A stretch of 64,000 nt of DNA, from positions 1-64,000 of the forward strand of contig NZ_JAGL01000019.1 of NCBI RefSeq assembly GCF_000526635.1, written 5' to 3'. The position numbers and the translations under genes are program-made. This document shows positions 44,829-51,059 of this stretch, piece by piece. Within the stretch, counting starts at the first letter, position 1. Every line of letters starts with the position of its first letter. The stretch comes from Aminobacter sp. J41. Lineage in GTDB: Bacteria; Pseudomonadota; Alphaproteobacteria; Rhizobiales; Rhizobiaceae. Below the pieces are notes generated by a model. The model made no database searches, was not told where the DNA came from, and worked only from the letters and a program-made list of their open reading frames with translations.

Positions 44829-44854
44829 AACGCCACGTCGCGAGATGAAGTTCC
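44829..44854 (-). promoter_or_regulatory. EcfG-type promoter for the 50-residue gene
   Basis: Minus strand GGAAC (44854-44850), 17 nt, CGTT (44832-44829). Both elements match the alphaproteobacterial general-stress sigma consensus; the 17-nt spacer is allowed, though the others here use 16. The start codon is 35 bp downstream. Confidence 0.65.
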
Positions 44855-44918
44855 TCCGCAAAAAATTTTTGGCGAAGGCGGAACCGAAGATCAACACCTA
44901 CGTTAAGTGGATGACGGT

Positions 44919-44968
44919 CCCGCTACGTGCAGCCCCTCTGAACGCCCCCCCAAATCGCACGTAGCGGG
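44919..44968. repeat. 12-bp perfect inverted repeat in an intergenic stretch
   Basis: CCCGCTACGTGC (44919-44930) and GCACGTAGCGGG (44957-44968) are exact reverse complements 26 nt apart. The segment 44795-45060 holds no supported gene beyond the promoter above, so the repeat may form a transcript end, a small RNA structure or a protein site. Confidence 0.55.
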
Positions 44969-45060
44969 GCTGTCGAATTCAGAAAGTCAGACGTGCAGTG
45001 CCGGCCAACAGGTCGGCTTTTTCGTATTTGGCATCCGGGAGAGGTACAGGCCGGGAGGCC

Positions 45061-46023
45061 TCAGCTTTCGAAGTTTGCTGCCGGCACTACCAGGCGATAG
45101 TCGAGGCGCTTGTCGCCGACGCTGAGTTGAGCCTTGCCGTCAAGAGAGAGCGGCACAACGCGCTCCAGCGCAACGCTGCCAAAGCGGCGCTCCTCGCGCA
45201 TCTCACGCGCATCGGTTTCCTCGCACCACTGCAGGATCAGCGATGGTGCGGCCTCCCCATTCGTCTTTTCGATCTGGCTGGTCAGGATGACCCGGCCATT
45301 CGGCTTCGAGAGTGCACCGTGGCTCAGCGAGTTCACGACCAGTTCGTGCAGGGCAAGACCGATATGCAACGCGGCGTTCGGGTTGAGATAAACGTCGTTG
45401 CCGTCGAACCGCACCTCATTCCCGGAATCGGTCAGGAAGCGATTGACTTGACCGTCGACCAGCTCGCTCAGCATGGCGCCACGCCAGTTGGACGAGGTGA
45501 CAAGGTCCTGCGATGAAGCGAGCGACTGCAGCCTGCCGCGGAAGCGTTCGAGAAACGTTTCGATGCCGGACGAGTAGCGACCGGTCTGGGTGGCGATCGC
45601 CTGGATGATGGCTAGCAGGTTCTTGGAACGGTGGCTGACCTCGCGCAGGAGCGTGCGCAGCGTCTGCTCGCGATTCTTGCGCTCGGTGACCTCGACGATT
45701 GTGGTGACTATGCCCTGGATAACGCCGTCGTCGTCGTGGTCGGCATCGATCCACATATCGTACCAGCGCGCGCCCTCGGCGACGCTGTCGCGAAACTCCA
45801 TAGTCTCCTGCACGCCGCTGGCGAGCACCGCGCGCTTCAGTTCAAGCGCGCGTTCGGAGGCGAGAGGCGGAAGAAATTCCCCGTCGGTGCGCCCGGCAAC
45901 GTCGCCCTGGGCCCATCCTTCGGGAATGTTCTGGGCCCATCGGACCCTGAGGTCCGGAGTCTGATAGATGACGATGATACCTGTATTGCGCAGAGCGCGC
46001 AGCAGGCCGCGTCTTACATCCAC
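45061..46023 (-). CDS. PAS-domain HWE sensor histidine kinase of the general stress response
   Basis: A soluble kinase of 320 residues: a PAS domain (about 1-115; NTGIIVIYQTPDLRVRWAQN) and an HWE-type kinase core. The phosphoacceptor is His131 in LREVSHRSKNLLAIIQ, the N box is ALHELVVNSLSHGALS, and WCE in LILQWCEETD gives the WxE of the family. Such kinases phosphorylate PhyR. The start is taken as GTG 46023 after CGGGGTG; a TTG at 46068 is in frame. An EcfG-type promoter lies 68-92 bp upstream, so it is probably induced by the pathway it controls. Confidence 0.87.
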   Translation of the reverse strand: MDVRRGLLRALRNTGIIVIYQTPDLRVRWAQNIPEGWAQGDVAGRTDGEFLPPLASERALELKRAVLASGVQETMEFRDSVAEGARWYDMWIDADHDDDGVIQGIVTTIVEVTERKNREQTLRTLLREVSHRSKNLLAIIQAIATQTGRYSSGIETFLERFRGRLQSLASSQDLVTSSNWRGAMLSELVDGQVNRFLTDSGNEVRFDGNDVYLNPNAALHIGLALHELVVNSLSHGALSKPNGRVILTSQIEKTNGEAAPSLILQWCEETDAREMREERRFGSVALERVVPLSLDGKAQLSVGDKRLDYRLVVPAANFES

Positions 46024-46090
46024 TGTTGCACCCCGTTTAGCATCAACTGCATGTCGACATGCTCCCAATGGGTATTACGCGTTCAAAATG

Positions 46091-46115
46091 AACGAATAAT
46101 CTCTCAAGTAGTTCC
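46091..46115 (-). promoter_or_regulatory. EcfG-type promoter of the HWE kinase gene
   Basis: Minus strand GGAAC (46115-46111), 16 nt, CGTT (46094-46091), an exact match to the general stress sigma factor consensus. It precedes the kinase start at 46023. Confidence 0.8.
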
Positions 46116-46139
46116 TTGACTGCAATATTCGACAGCAGC

Positions 46140-46175
46140 GGCGGAGCGCACTCTGAGGGGTATGCGCGCTCCGCC
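46140..46175 (-). terminator. Hairpin after the DUF1328 gene
   Basis: GGCGGAGCGC (46140-46149) pairs perfectly over 10 bp with GCGCTCCGCC (46166-46175). It lies 43 bp downstream of the DUF1328 stop, before the kinase promoter. No strong T tract is seen. Confidence 0.55.
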
Positions 46176-46217
46176 TCTCCGGCCGGGTTGGAGACCTACC
46201 CGCGCCGAAGCAGGTGC

Positions 46218-46385
46218 CTAACCCGCACGGCGCATGAGGCCTGCCACCAACGAGATCACCAGGAAGACCAGGAAGATGAAGAAGAGGATCTGGGCAATTC
46301 CGGCGGACGCCCCTGCAATTCCACCGAACCCAAGCGCACCGGCGATGATGGCCACGACGAGAAAAACGAGTGTCCAGTAGAGCAT
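46218..46385 (-). CDS. DUF1328-family small membrane protein
   Basis: A 55-residue protein, [20 protein letters not shown] and then [20 protein letters not shown], ending [11 protein letters not shown]: two membrane helices with the Gly-rich link of the DUF1328/YtjA family. AAGGAGAT precedes the ATG at 46385. An exact EcfG-type promoter lies 31-55 bp upstream. Members are often induced by stress in alphaproteobacteria; the molecular role is unknown. Confidence 0.88.
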   Translation of the reverse strand: MLYWTLVFLVVAIIAGALGFGGIAGASAGIAQILFFIFLVFLVISLVAGLMRRAG

Positions 46386-46415
46386 GACCTATCTCCTTGA
46401 AATTTGTAAATGAAT

Positions 46416-46440
46416 AACGGCTCGTCGCCACTTTGGTTCC
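46416..46440 (-). promoter_or_regulatory. EcfG-type promoter of the DUF1328 gene
   Basis: Minus strand GGAAC (46440-46436), 16 nt, CGTT (46419-46416). The start codon lies 31 bp downstream with a clear ribosome binding site. Confidence 0.82.
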
Positions 46441-46510
46441 GCATGCTCTGCCCCATCGCAAACAGGCCGCACAAGGCGGCCTGAAGCGTCAGAATTTTGG
46501 CGGAACGATG

Positions 46511-47305
46511 TCAGGCGGCGGCTTTGGCCTGCCTGTCGAAGAAGAGCGCCTGGCTGATGAGCGCCTTCACCATATCGGGGTTGAACGGCTTCGTCACAAG
46601 GAAGGCCGGCTCTGGCCGTTCGCCGGTCAGCAGACGCTCCGGGAAGGCAGTGATGAAGATCACCGGAACCGGCGTGCCGGCGAGGATCTCGTTGACCGCG
46701 TCGATGCCGGAGGAACCGTCGGCCAGCTGGATATCAGCCAGCACCATCTTCGGCTGCTTGGACGCGAACATCGCCACAGCTTCCTTGTGGGTGCGGGCGG
46801 TACCGACCACACGGTGGCCAAGGCTCTGGACCATTTCCTCGATGTCCATAGCAATCAGCGGCTCGTCCTCGATGATGAGGATGTCGGTCGCAACCTGGCG
46901 CGAGATCTCCTCGCTTGCTTCGGCGAGAAGCTGCGAGAACTTCGCCTCATCCACATCCAGCACCTCCGCGGCCTCGGCCTCGGAGAAGCCTTCGACCGCA
47001 ACGAGCAGGAAGGCCTGGCGCGGCAACGGTGCCAGAGCAGCAAGATTTGCAGACGCGCGGCTTTCCCAGCCGGGCTGCGCCTCCTCTGCCGGAACGCGCA
47101 CGTTCACCGAGGTGAAGAGCCGGGTGAAAATCCGATAAAGCGCAATGCGATCGCTGGAAAGTTCAGGAAATACGCTTACGTCGGCAATGATGGCCTCAAG
47201 TGTTGCGGCAACAAGCGTGTCGCCACTTGACTGAGAGCCGGTCACAGCGCGCGAAAAACGCCTCAGATACGGTAGATGCGGCGCAATCCGTGCTGAAAGG
47301 CTCAT
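46511..47305 (-). CDS. phyR: Response regulator PhyR, general stress response
   Basis: PhyR is an anti-anti-sigma factor. Its amino part mimics an ECF sigma factor and, once the receiver is phosphorylated, binds NepR and frees EcfG. The 264-residue protein has the sigma-like domain (about 1-135, MSLSARIAPHLPYLRRFSRA to the region-4-like PRQAFLLVAVEGFSEAEAAEVL) and a receiver domain (about 141-258) with DILIIEDEPLIAMDIE, Asp191 in LADIQL and TKPF. The start at 47305 is preceded by GGGAGACGATTTCT. It is divergent from nepR-ecfG. Confidence 0.96.
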   Translation of the reverse strand: MSLSARIAPHLPYLRRFSRAVTGSQSSGDTLVAATLEAIIADVSVFPELSSDRIALYRIFTRLFTSVNVRVPAEEAQPGWESRASANLAALAPLPRQAFLLVAVEGFSEAEAAEVLDVDEAKFSQLLAEASEEISRQVATDILIIEDEPLIAMDIEEMVQSLGHRVVGTARTHKEAVAMFASKQPKMVLADIQLADGSSGIDAVNEILAGTPVPVIFITAFPERLLTGERPEPAFLVTKPFNPDMVKALISQALFFDRQAKAAA

Positions 47306-47364
47306 AGAAATCGTCTCCCTCAATGACGCAAGATTAGCCCCGTTACGGGGCCTTGAGGCAAACA

Positions 47365-47389
47365 AACGCCAGCTGAAGAAAAAAGTTCC
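47365..47389 (-). promoter_or_regulatory. EcfG-type promoter of phyR
   Basis: Minus strand GGAAC (47389-47385), 16 nt, CGTT (47368-47365). The transcript leader contains a 6-bp hairpin with a 3-nt loop (GCCCCG and CGGGGC, 47337-47351). Confidence 0.82.
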
Positions 47390-47398
47390 GCGCTTGTG

Positions 47399-47423
47399 GG
47401 AACGATTGTGCATATTCCGCGTT
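47399..47423 (+). promoter_or_regulatory. EcfG-type promoter of nepR-ecfG
   Basis: Plus strand GGAAC (47399-47403), 16 nt, CGTT (47420-47423). It starts 9 bp from the -35 of the divergent phyR promoter, so the two are back to back. The nepR ATG is 97 bp downstream. Confidence 0.82.
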
Positions 47424-47519
47424 TCCTGAGCAACCCTGCCAAGGGTGGGCGTGAGCTATGGCATAGAGCGCTGTGAAGCGTGAAGGGAAATCAAGCTAGC
47501 GGGGGCGAAAAGAGCCAGC

Positions 47520-47726
47520 ATGAAATCCAATACGATGGCGGCCGCGGGAGGCCGCAAACAACCGACAAACCAGGCCGACCCTCTCGGACCCAATTCCGAG
47601 ATCGGCCGCAAGCTCAAGCAATATTATGACGACCTTGTCTCCGAGGAAGTTCCTGATCGGTTCGCAGATCTTCTGCGCCAACTAGATGAGCGGACTCAGC
47701 CCCAGCCGGCACGCGACGGAGAATAG
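47520..47726 (+). CDS. nepR: Anti-sigma factor NepR
   Basis: NepR holds EcfG inactive until phosphorylated PhyR displaces it. The 68-residue protein has a disordered amino end and the two-helix core SEIGRKLKQYYDDLVSEEVPDRFADLLRQL, beginning at residue 26, which is the NepR signature. It precedes ecfG by 2 bp, the standard order, so the two are made together. Confidence 0.95.
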   Translation: MKSNTMAAAGGRKQPTNQADPLGPNSEIGRKLKQYYDDLVSEEVPDRFADLLRQLDERTQPQPARDGE

Positions 47727-47728
47727 TC

Positions 47729-48292
47729 ATGACCCAGGCCGATACCGGGAGCGGATCGAGCTTCAAGAGCGAACTCTTGGGCGCAATTCCAAGTCTGCGC
47801 GCATTTGCGATGTCGCTTGCACAGAACGCCGACAAGGCGGACGATTTGGTGCAGGAGACACTCGTGAAGGCGTGGGACAAGCAGGCCTCGTTCCAGCCCG
47901 GCACGAACCTGAAGGCTTGGGTTTTCACTATTCTGCGCAACGAGTTCTACTCGCAGATGCGCAAACGAGGACGCGAGGTGCAGGACAGCGAGGGCATTAT
48001 GACAGAGCGTCTCGCGGTCCACCCCAGCCAGCACGGCTCGATGGACCTCGACGATTTCCGCACCGCGCTTGAAACGCTCCCCGAGGATCAGCGCGAGGCG
48101 ATCATCCTGATCGGTGCCTCCGGCTTTTCCTATGAAGAGGCGGCGTTGATCTGCGGTGTGGCCGTCGGCACGATCAAGAGCCGTGTCAGCCGCGCGCGCA
48201 GCCGCCTGCAGGAAATTTTGGGCGTCTCAGGCGAGGCTGACTATGGCCCCGATTCGATATCGGCCCAAGTCATGGGCTCGAGTGCAGCCTGA
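47729..48292 (+). CDS. ecfG: General stress response sigma factor EcfG
   Basis: An ECF sigma factor of 187 residues with region 2 (about 15-85: LRAFAMSLAQNADKADDLVQETLVKAWDK) and region 4 (about 125-178: LPEDQREAIILIGASGFSYEEAALICGVAVGTIKSRVSRAR). It recognises GGAAC and CGTT sites, of which several lie in this neighbourhood, including its own. Its 3' end overlaps a convergent response regulator gene by 23 bp. Confidence 0.95.
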   Translation: MTQADTGSGSSFKSELLGAIPSLRAFAMSLAQNADKADDLVQETLVKAWDKQASFQPGTNLKAWVFTILRNEFYSQMRKRGREVQDSEGIMTERLAVHPSQHGSMDLDDFRTALETLPEDQREAIILIGASGFSYEEAALICGVAVGTIKSRVSRARSRLQEILGVSGEADYGPDSISAQVMGSSAA

Positions 48293-48659
48293 TATCGCGA
48301 CTGGAGGCGATTGCTGCTTCCAGCGCGCGGATAAGGTCGGGACCGGCGAAGGGTTTGCCCACCACTTCGACACCCGAAAACTCGCTGAACATTTGCGCAT
48401 CGTCCGCATGGCCGGTGGCAAACACGAACGGCACGTTCTGCTCCCGCAACTCCTTCGCAAAGTCGAAGGTTGGCGTTCCGGACAGCATCACGTCGAGCAC
48501 TGCCGCGTCGATCCTGACGTCGGCGAACGCCCTGAGATCATTGAAATTACGGACGATCGAGACGCTGGCCGCCCCCTGTTCCCGGCACAGATCCTCCACA
48601 TCCATGGCAATCAGGAACTCGTCCTCTAGGACGAGAACATGAAGCCCGTTCAGCGGCAT
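48270..48659 (-). CDS. Single-domain response regulator, FATGUY-like
   Basis: A 129-residue receiver domain with acidic pocket VLEDEFLIAMDVE, phosphoacceptor Asp56 (VLDVMLSG) and VVGKPF. The segment FATGHADD (residues 80-87) recalls the FATGUY motif of single-domain regulators that modulate general stress signalling, such as SdrG, though His replaces the usual residue. The start at 48659 is used; a TTG 9 bases upstream is in frame. No EcfG site was found upstream. It may be a phosphate sink or bridge between kinases and PhyR. Confidence 0.82.
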   Translation of the reverse strand: MPLNGLHVLVLEDEFLIAMDVEDLCREQGAASVSIVRNFNDLRAFADVRIDAAVLDVMLSGTPTFDFAKELREQNVPFVFATGHADDAQMFSEFSGVEVVGKPFAGPDLIRALEAAIASSRDIRLHSSP

Positions 48660-48843
48660 CGTGTTCAACTGAGCGCCTCCCTGTGCTGGGTTAAGTTGTG
48701 GCGCAGCAGGCAGCGCTTGTCGATCATTAAGAATAAATTCTCGGATGACGCAACGGAAGTTGAAGATCTCCCGGCAGAGGCACGACCTTCTTCTTTGCTT
48801 CATCTACCGACGGCGTTGAGCTAGCCTGTCGTTGGCGGGCGCC

Positions 48844-48868
48844 GGAACCCCGGCTTCACCCGTGCGTT
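48844..48868 (+). promoter_or_regulatory. EcfG-type promoter of the DUF883-like gene
   Basis: Plus strand GGAAC (48844-48848), 16 nt, CGTT (48865-48868), exact consensus, 30 bp before the ATG at 48899. Confidence 0.82.
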
Positions 48869-48898
48869 GATCACCGTTTAGCAGTCAAGGAGTTTGCA

Positions 48899-49237
48899 AT
48901 GGCAACAGGACCACGGGCGGCTGCCGGAGCCGGCGCCGAAAACACCACCACGTCAGTAGCCGACCTGGAAGCCGAAATTGCACGGCTTCGCGCAGACGTT
49001 GCGGCGCTGGCAGAGCAGCTCTCCCGAACCGGAGAACATACCTATTCGGCAGCGCGGCGGGTTGCGAGCGAAGGCGCAGAACAGTTGCGTGCGAAAGGCG
49101 AGGCGGCGATCGACGCGCTCAAGTCCAACGCCAGCGAAATCGAACAGCAGATCGCCGAGGCCGTGCGCGAGAAGCCGATCACTGCGCTCGCGATAGCGGC
49201 CGGCATTGGCTACCTCCTCGCGGTCCTGCGTCGCTAG
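48899..49237 (+). CDS. ElaB/YqjD-like (DUF883) membrane-anchored protein
   Basis: A 112-residue protein: a flexible amino end, a long helical region (about 18-90, VADLEAEIARLRADVAALAE through EIEQQIAEAVREKP) and one carboxy-terminal membrane helix (ITALAIAAGIGYLLAVL). In E. coli ElaB and YqjD bind ribosomes or protect membranes in stationary phase. AAGGAG precedes the start. An EcfG promoter precedes it and the next gene follows after 9 bp. Confidence 0.85.
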   Translation: MATGPRAAAGAGAENTTTSVADLEAEIARLRADVAALAEQLSRTGEHTYSAARRVASEGAEQLRAKGEAAIDALKSNASEIEQQIAEAVREKPITALAIAAGIGYLLAVLRR

Positions 49238-49246
49238 GGCCGCCCC

Positions 49247-49702
49247 ATGCTGACCACACTCATTACCGGCCTTGTCTCAGGCGAGGCAGCGGAGTCGCTT
49301 GGCCGCATGCGCAAGGCGCTGGTGATGTACATCATCGCCGGCGCTCTTTTGCTGTGCGGCGTCACCTTCCTGCTGCTCGCGGCCTTCATTGCCGCGGCGC
49401 GCAGATTCGGTGCCATTGAAGCGGCGCTTGGCTTCGGCGGCGCATTCGTACTGGTCGCGCTGCTGGTGTTGCTGATCCATCGTCTATCGGCAAAGTCGAA
49501 GGCAAAGAAAGCCGCCCAGCGGCGCCAGAGCGAGATGGCGGCAGTTGCGAGCGCAGCTGCGGTCGCTGCGCTTCCGACGCTGTTGTCGAGCAGCAAGGGC
49601 CGCTCGGCGGCGCTGTTGGCGCCTGCACTTGCGGCTCTCGGCTGGGCAATCTGGCGAGAGAACACCCGCAGCCGCCGGAAAATGAGCCGCGAGGGGCTGT
49701 GA
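49247..49702 (+). CDS. Phage-holin-like (superfamily III) membrane protein
   Basis: A 151-residue protein with two membrane helices near the amino half (about 25-50 and 58-78, MYIIAGALLLCGVTFLLLAA and GFGGAFVLVALLVLLIH) and a third weaker one (about 117-135). A basic Ala-rich part lies between. The pattern resembles the Phage_holin_3_6 family found next to DUF883 genes in many bacteria. It is probably an envelope stress protein rather than a lysis protein. Cotranscribed with the preceding gene. Confidence 0.72.
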   Translation: MLTTLITGLVSGEAAESLGRMRKALVMYIIAGALLLCGVTFLLLAAFIAAARRFGAIEAALGFGGAFVLVALLVLLIHRLSAKSKAKKAAQRRQSEMAAVASAAAVAALPTLLSSSKGRSAALLAPALAALGWAIWRENTRSRRKMSREGL

Positions 49703-49705
49703 GCC

Positions 49706-49730
49706 GGAACAAGCGTGAGAGCCGCGCATT
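49706..49730 (+). promoter_or_regulatory. Near-consensus EcfG-type promoter
   Basis: Plus strand GGAAC (49706-49710), 16 nt, CATT (49727-49730), one mismatch in the -10. It starts 3 bp after the stop of the holin-like gene and precedes the 65-residue gene. Confidence 0.5.
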
Positions 49731-49731
49731 C

Positions 49732-49765
49732 ACTCCGGGAGACCACTAGTCACCCGGAGTTTTTT
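49732..49765 (+). terminator. Intrinsic terminator that contains the next gene's ribosome binding site
   Basis: ACTCCGGG (49732-49739) pairs perfectly with CCCGGAGT (49753-49760), followed by TTTTT. The GGAG in the 3' arm is also the only ribosome binding site for the ATG at 49768, so the hairpin may both stop read-through and mask translation. Confidence 0.75.
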
Positions 49766-49767
49766 AC

Positions 49768-49965
49768 ATGGAAAGAAAAATTGAGCCGAACAAGGCCCGC
49801 CAGGGCCGCAGCGGCTGGCCGGTTCTGATGATCCTGATCTGCGCGCTGGTGCTCGTGGCGATCGGCTGGGTTGGCGTCGAACTTTTCGGCGAGGCGATCG
49901 AGCCTTCCAACACCGTCGGCGGCGATCCGAGCCAAGCCCCGGCTCCCGCAACGCCGACCAACTAA
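49768..49965 (+). CDS. 65-residue single-pass membrane protein
   Basis: A basic amino end (MERKIEPNKARQGRSG), one membrane helix (WPVLMILICALVLVAIGWVG) and an acidic, Pro-rich tail (GGDPSQAPAPATPTN). No family is recognised. A near-consensus EcfG promoter and a hairpin precede it. Its stop overlaps the convergent lipid kinase gene by 4 bp. Likely part of the local envelope stress set. Confidence 0.65.
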   Translation: MERKIEPNKARQGRSGWPVLMILICALVLVAIGWVGVELFGEAIEPSNTVGGDPSQAPAPATPTN

Positions 49966-50873
49966 CTGGCCGACAGCGCCTCGGAGGGCACCAGAACGTA
50001 GAGTGCCCCCGGCAATATCTTCAGGCGCGTCACGGTATCGATGGGGCAGATTTCTCCATCAATGGCACAGCCGTAGCGCTTGTGCGGGGAAAGCAGGCGC
50101 AGCACTACCTCATGCGCCTGCATCACCTCGATCGTATCGATGGCCTTCCAGCGCCCGAGCGCTACCTGGATCGCCATGCGAAAGATGTCGCCCGGCCGCC
50201 GCGCGCGGGTGACATAGACGCCGAGCACCCCGCCTGCCGGATCGTCGGCATAGGGCAGATGCCCCTCCCCGAACACATTGTTGCTAATACCGATTCCGGC
50301 CGTCTTTCGTCCGATCCCCACGCCATCGAGTTCGAGCTCGACGCGCAGCCGAGGCGGCCTGAACATCGCCTTCAGCCCGGCGCGTACCGACGCCCAGATT
50401 TTGCCGATCCGCGAATTGAAAACGTGCTGTTCGCGAATGCGGATGACCTTGGCATGCAGACCAATCGAGAACTGGTGGACGAAGATGCGATCGTTGGCGG
50501 TCGCAAGGTCAACCTTGCGAATGACGCCGGTTGCGAAGGCCGCCACTGCTAGATCGAGGTTTTGCGGAATGCCCAGGCTGCGAGCGAAAAGGTTCATGGT
50601 TCCCGCGGGCAGGATCGCCAGCGCCTTGTCGCTGCCCATCAGCTTTCCTGCGGCCGTCGACACCGAGCCATCCCCACCGCCCACCATGATGACGTCGCAG
50701 TTGCTGGCAAGCGCCTGGTCGAGGTGTTCCTCGAGATCCTTGCCCTCGATAATCGAAACATCAGCTTGGTGACCCGCTGACTGAAACGCTTCGCGCAGCT
50801 CGTCCTCGAACCGCACAAGATCAAGGGTCCGCAGCGTGCCGCCGTCCCTGTTGAGGATCACCTGAAAACGCAT
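49962..50873 (-). CDS. Diacylglycerol/sphingosine kinase family protein
   Basis: A 303-residue member of the DAGK catalytic family. It has the nucleotide motif VIMVGGGDGSVSTAAGKL (about residues 61-78), LAILPAGTMNLFARSLGIP and FSIGLHAKVIR, and the carboxy-terminal lobe with CAIDGEICP. It may phosphorylate a lipid such as diacylglycerol; the substrate is not proved. An exact EcfG promoter ends only 8 bp before the ATG, so the transcript should be nearly leaderless. Confidence 0.85.
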   Translation of the reverse strand: MRFQVILNRDGGTLRTLDLVRFEDELREAFQSAGHQADVSIIEGKDLEEHLDQALASNCDVIMVGGGDGSVSTAAGKLMGSDKALAILPAGTMNLFARSLGIPQNLDLAVAAFATGVIRKVDLATANDRIFVHQFSIGLHAKVIRIREQHVFNSRIGKIWASVRAGLKAMFRPPRLRVELELDGVGIGRKTAGIGISNNVFGEGHLPYADDPAGGVLGVYVTRARRPGDIFRMAIQVALGRWKAIDTIEVMQAHEVVLRLLSPHKRYGCAIDGEICPIDTVTRLKILPGALYVLVPSEALSAS

Positions 50874-50880
50874 TCGCCAG

Positions 50881-50905
50881 CAACGTTGCCACGATCATTT
50901 CGTTC
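50881..50905 (-). promoter_or_regulatory. EcfG-type promoter of the lipid kinase gene
   Basis: Minus strand GGAAC (50905-50901), 16 nt, CGTT (50884-50881), exact consensus. The start codon begins at 50873, 8 bp downstream of the -10. Confidence 0.75.
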
Positions 50906-50941
50906 CTCCGCACGAATGGCGGGAACGATTGAAGTTGCGGC

Positions 50942-50966
50942 GGAACTTGATGGGCCGGTCAACGTT
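50942..50966 (+). promoter_or_regulatory. EcfG-type promoter of the PRC-barrel gene
   Basis: Plus strand GGAAC (50942-50946), 16 nt, CGTT (50963-50966), exact consensus, 94 bp before the ATG at 51060. Confidence 0.78.
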
Positions 50967-51059
50967 GTCGACCTGTGAAGGCCGCGCCCCGGGCCTCCCT
51001 CTGCGAAAGTTTGGCCGGGACGCGGTCGTGCAAAGGAACATGCACAAGGAGACTCTAAC

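Noticed and set aside
44847-44964. A 39-codon plus-strand frame starting MKFLRKKFL
   Set aside because: It runs through the inverted repeat and opposite the EcfG promoter, has no clear ribosome binding site, and its end is Pro-rich noise.
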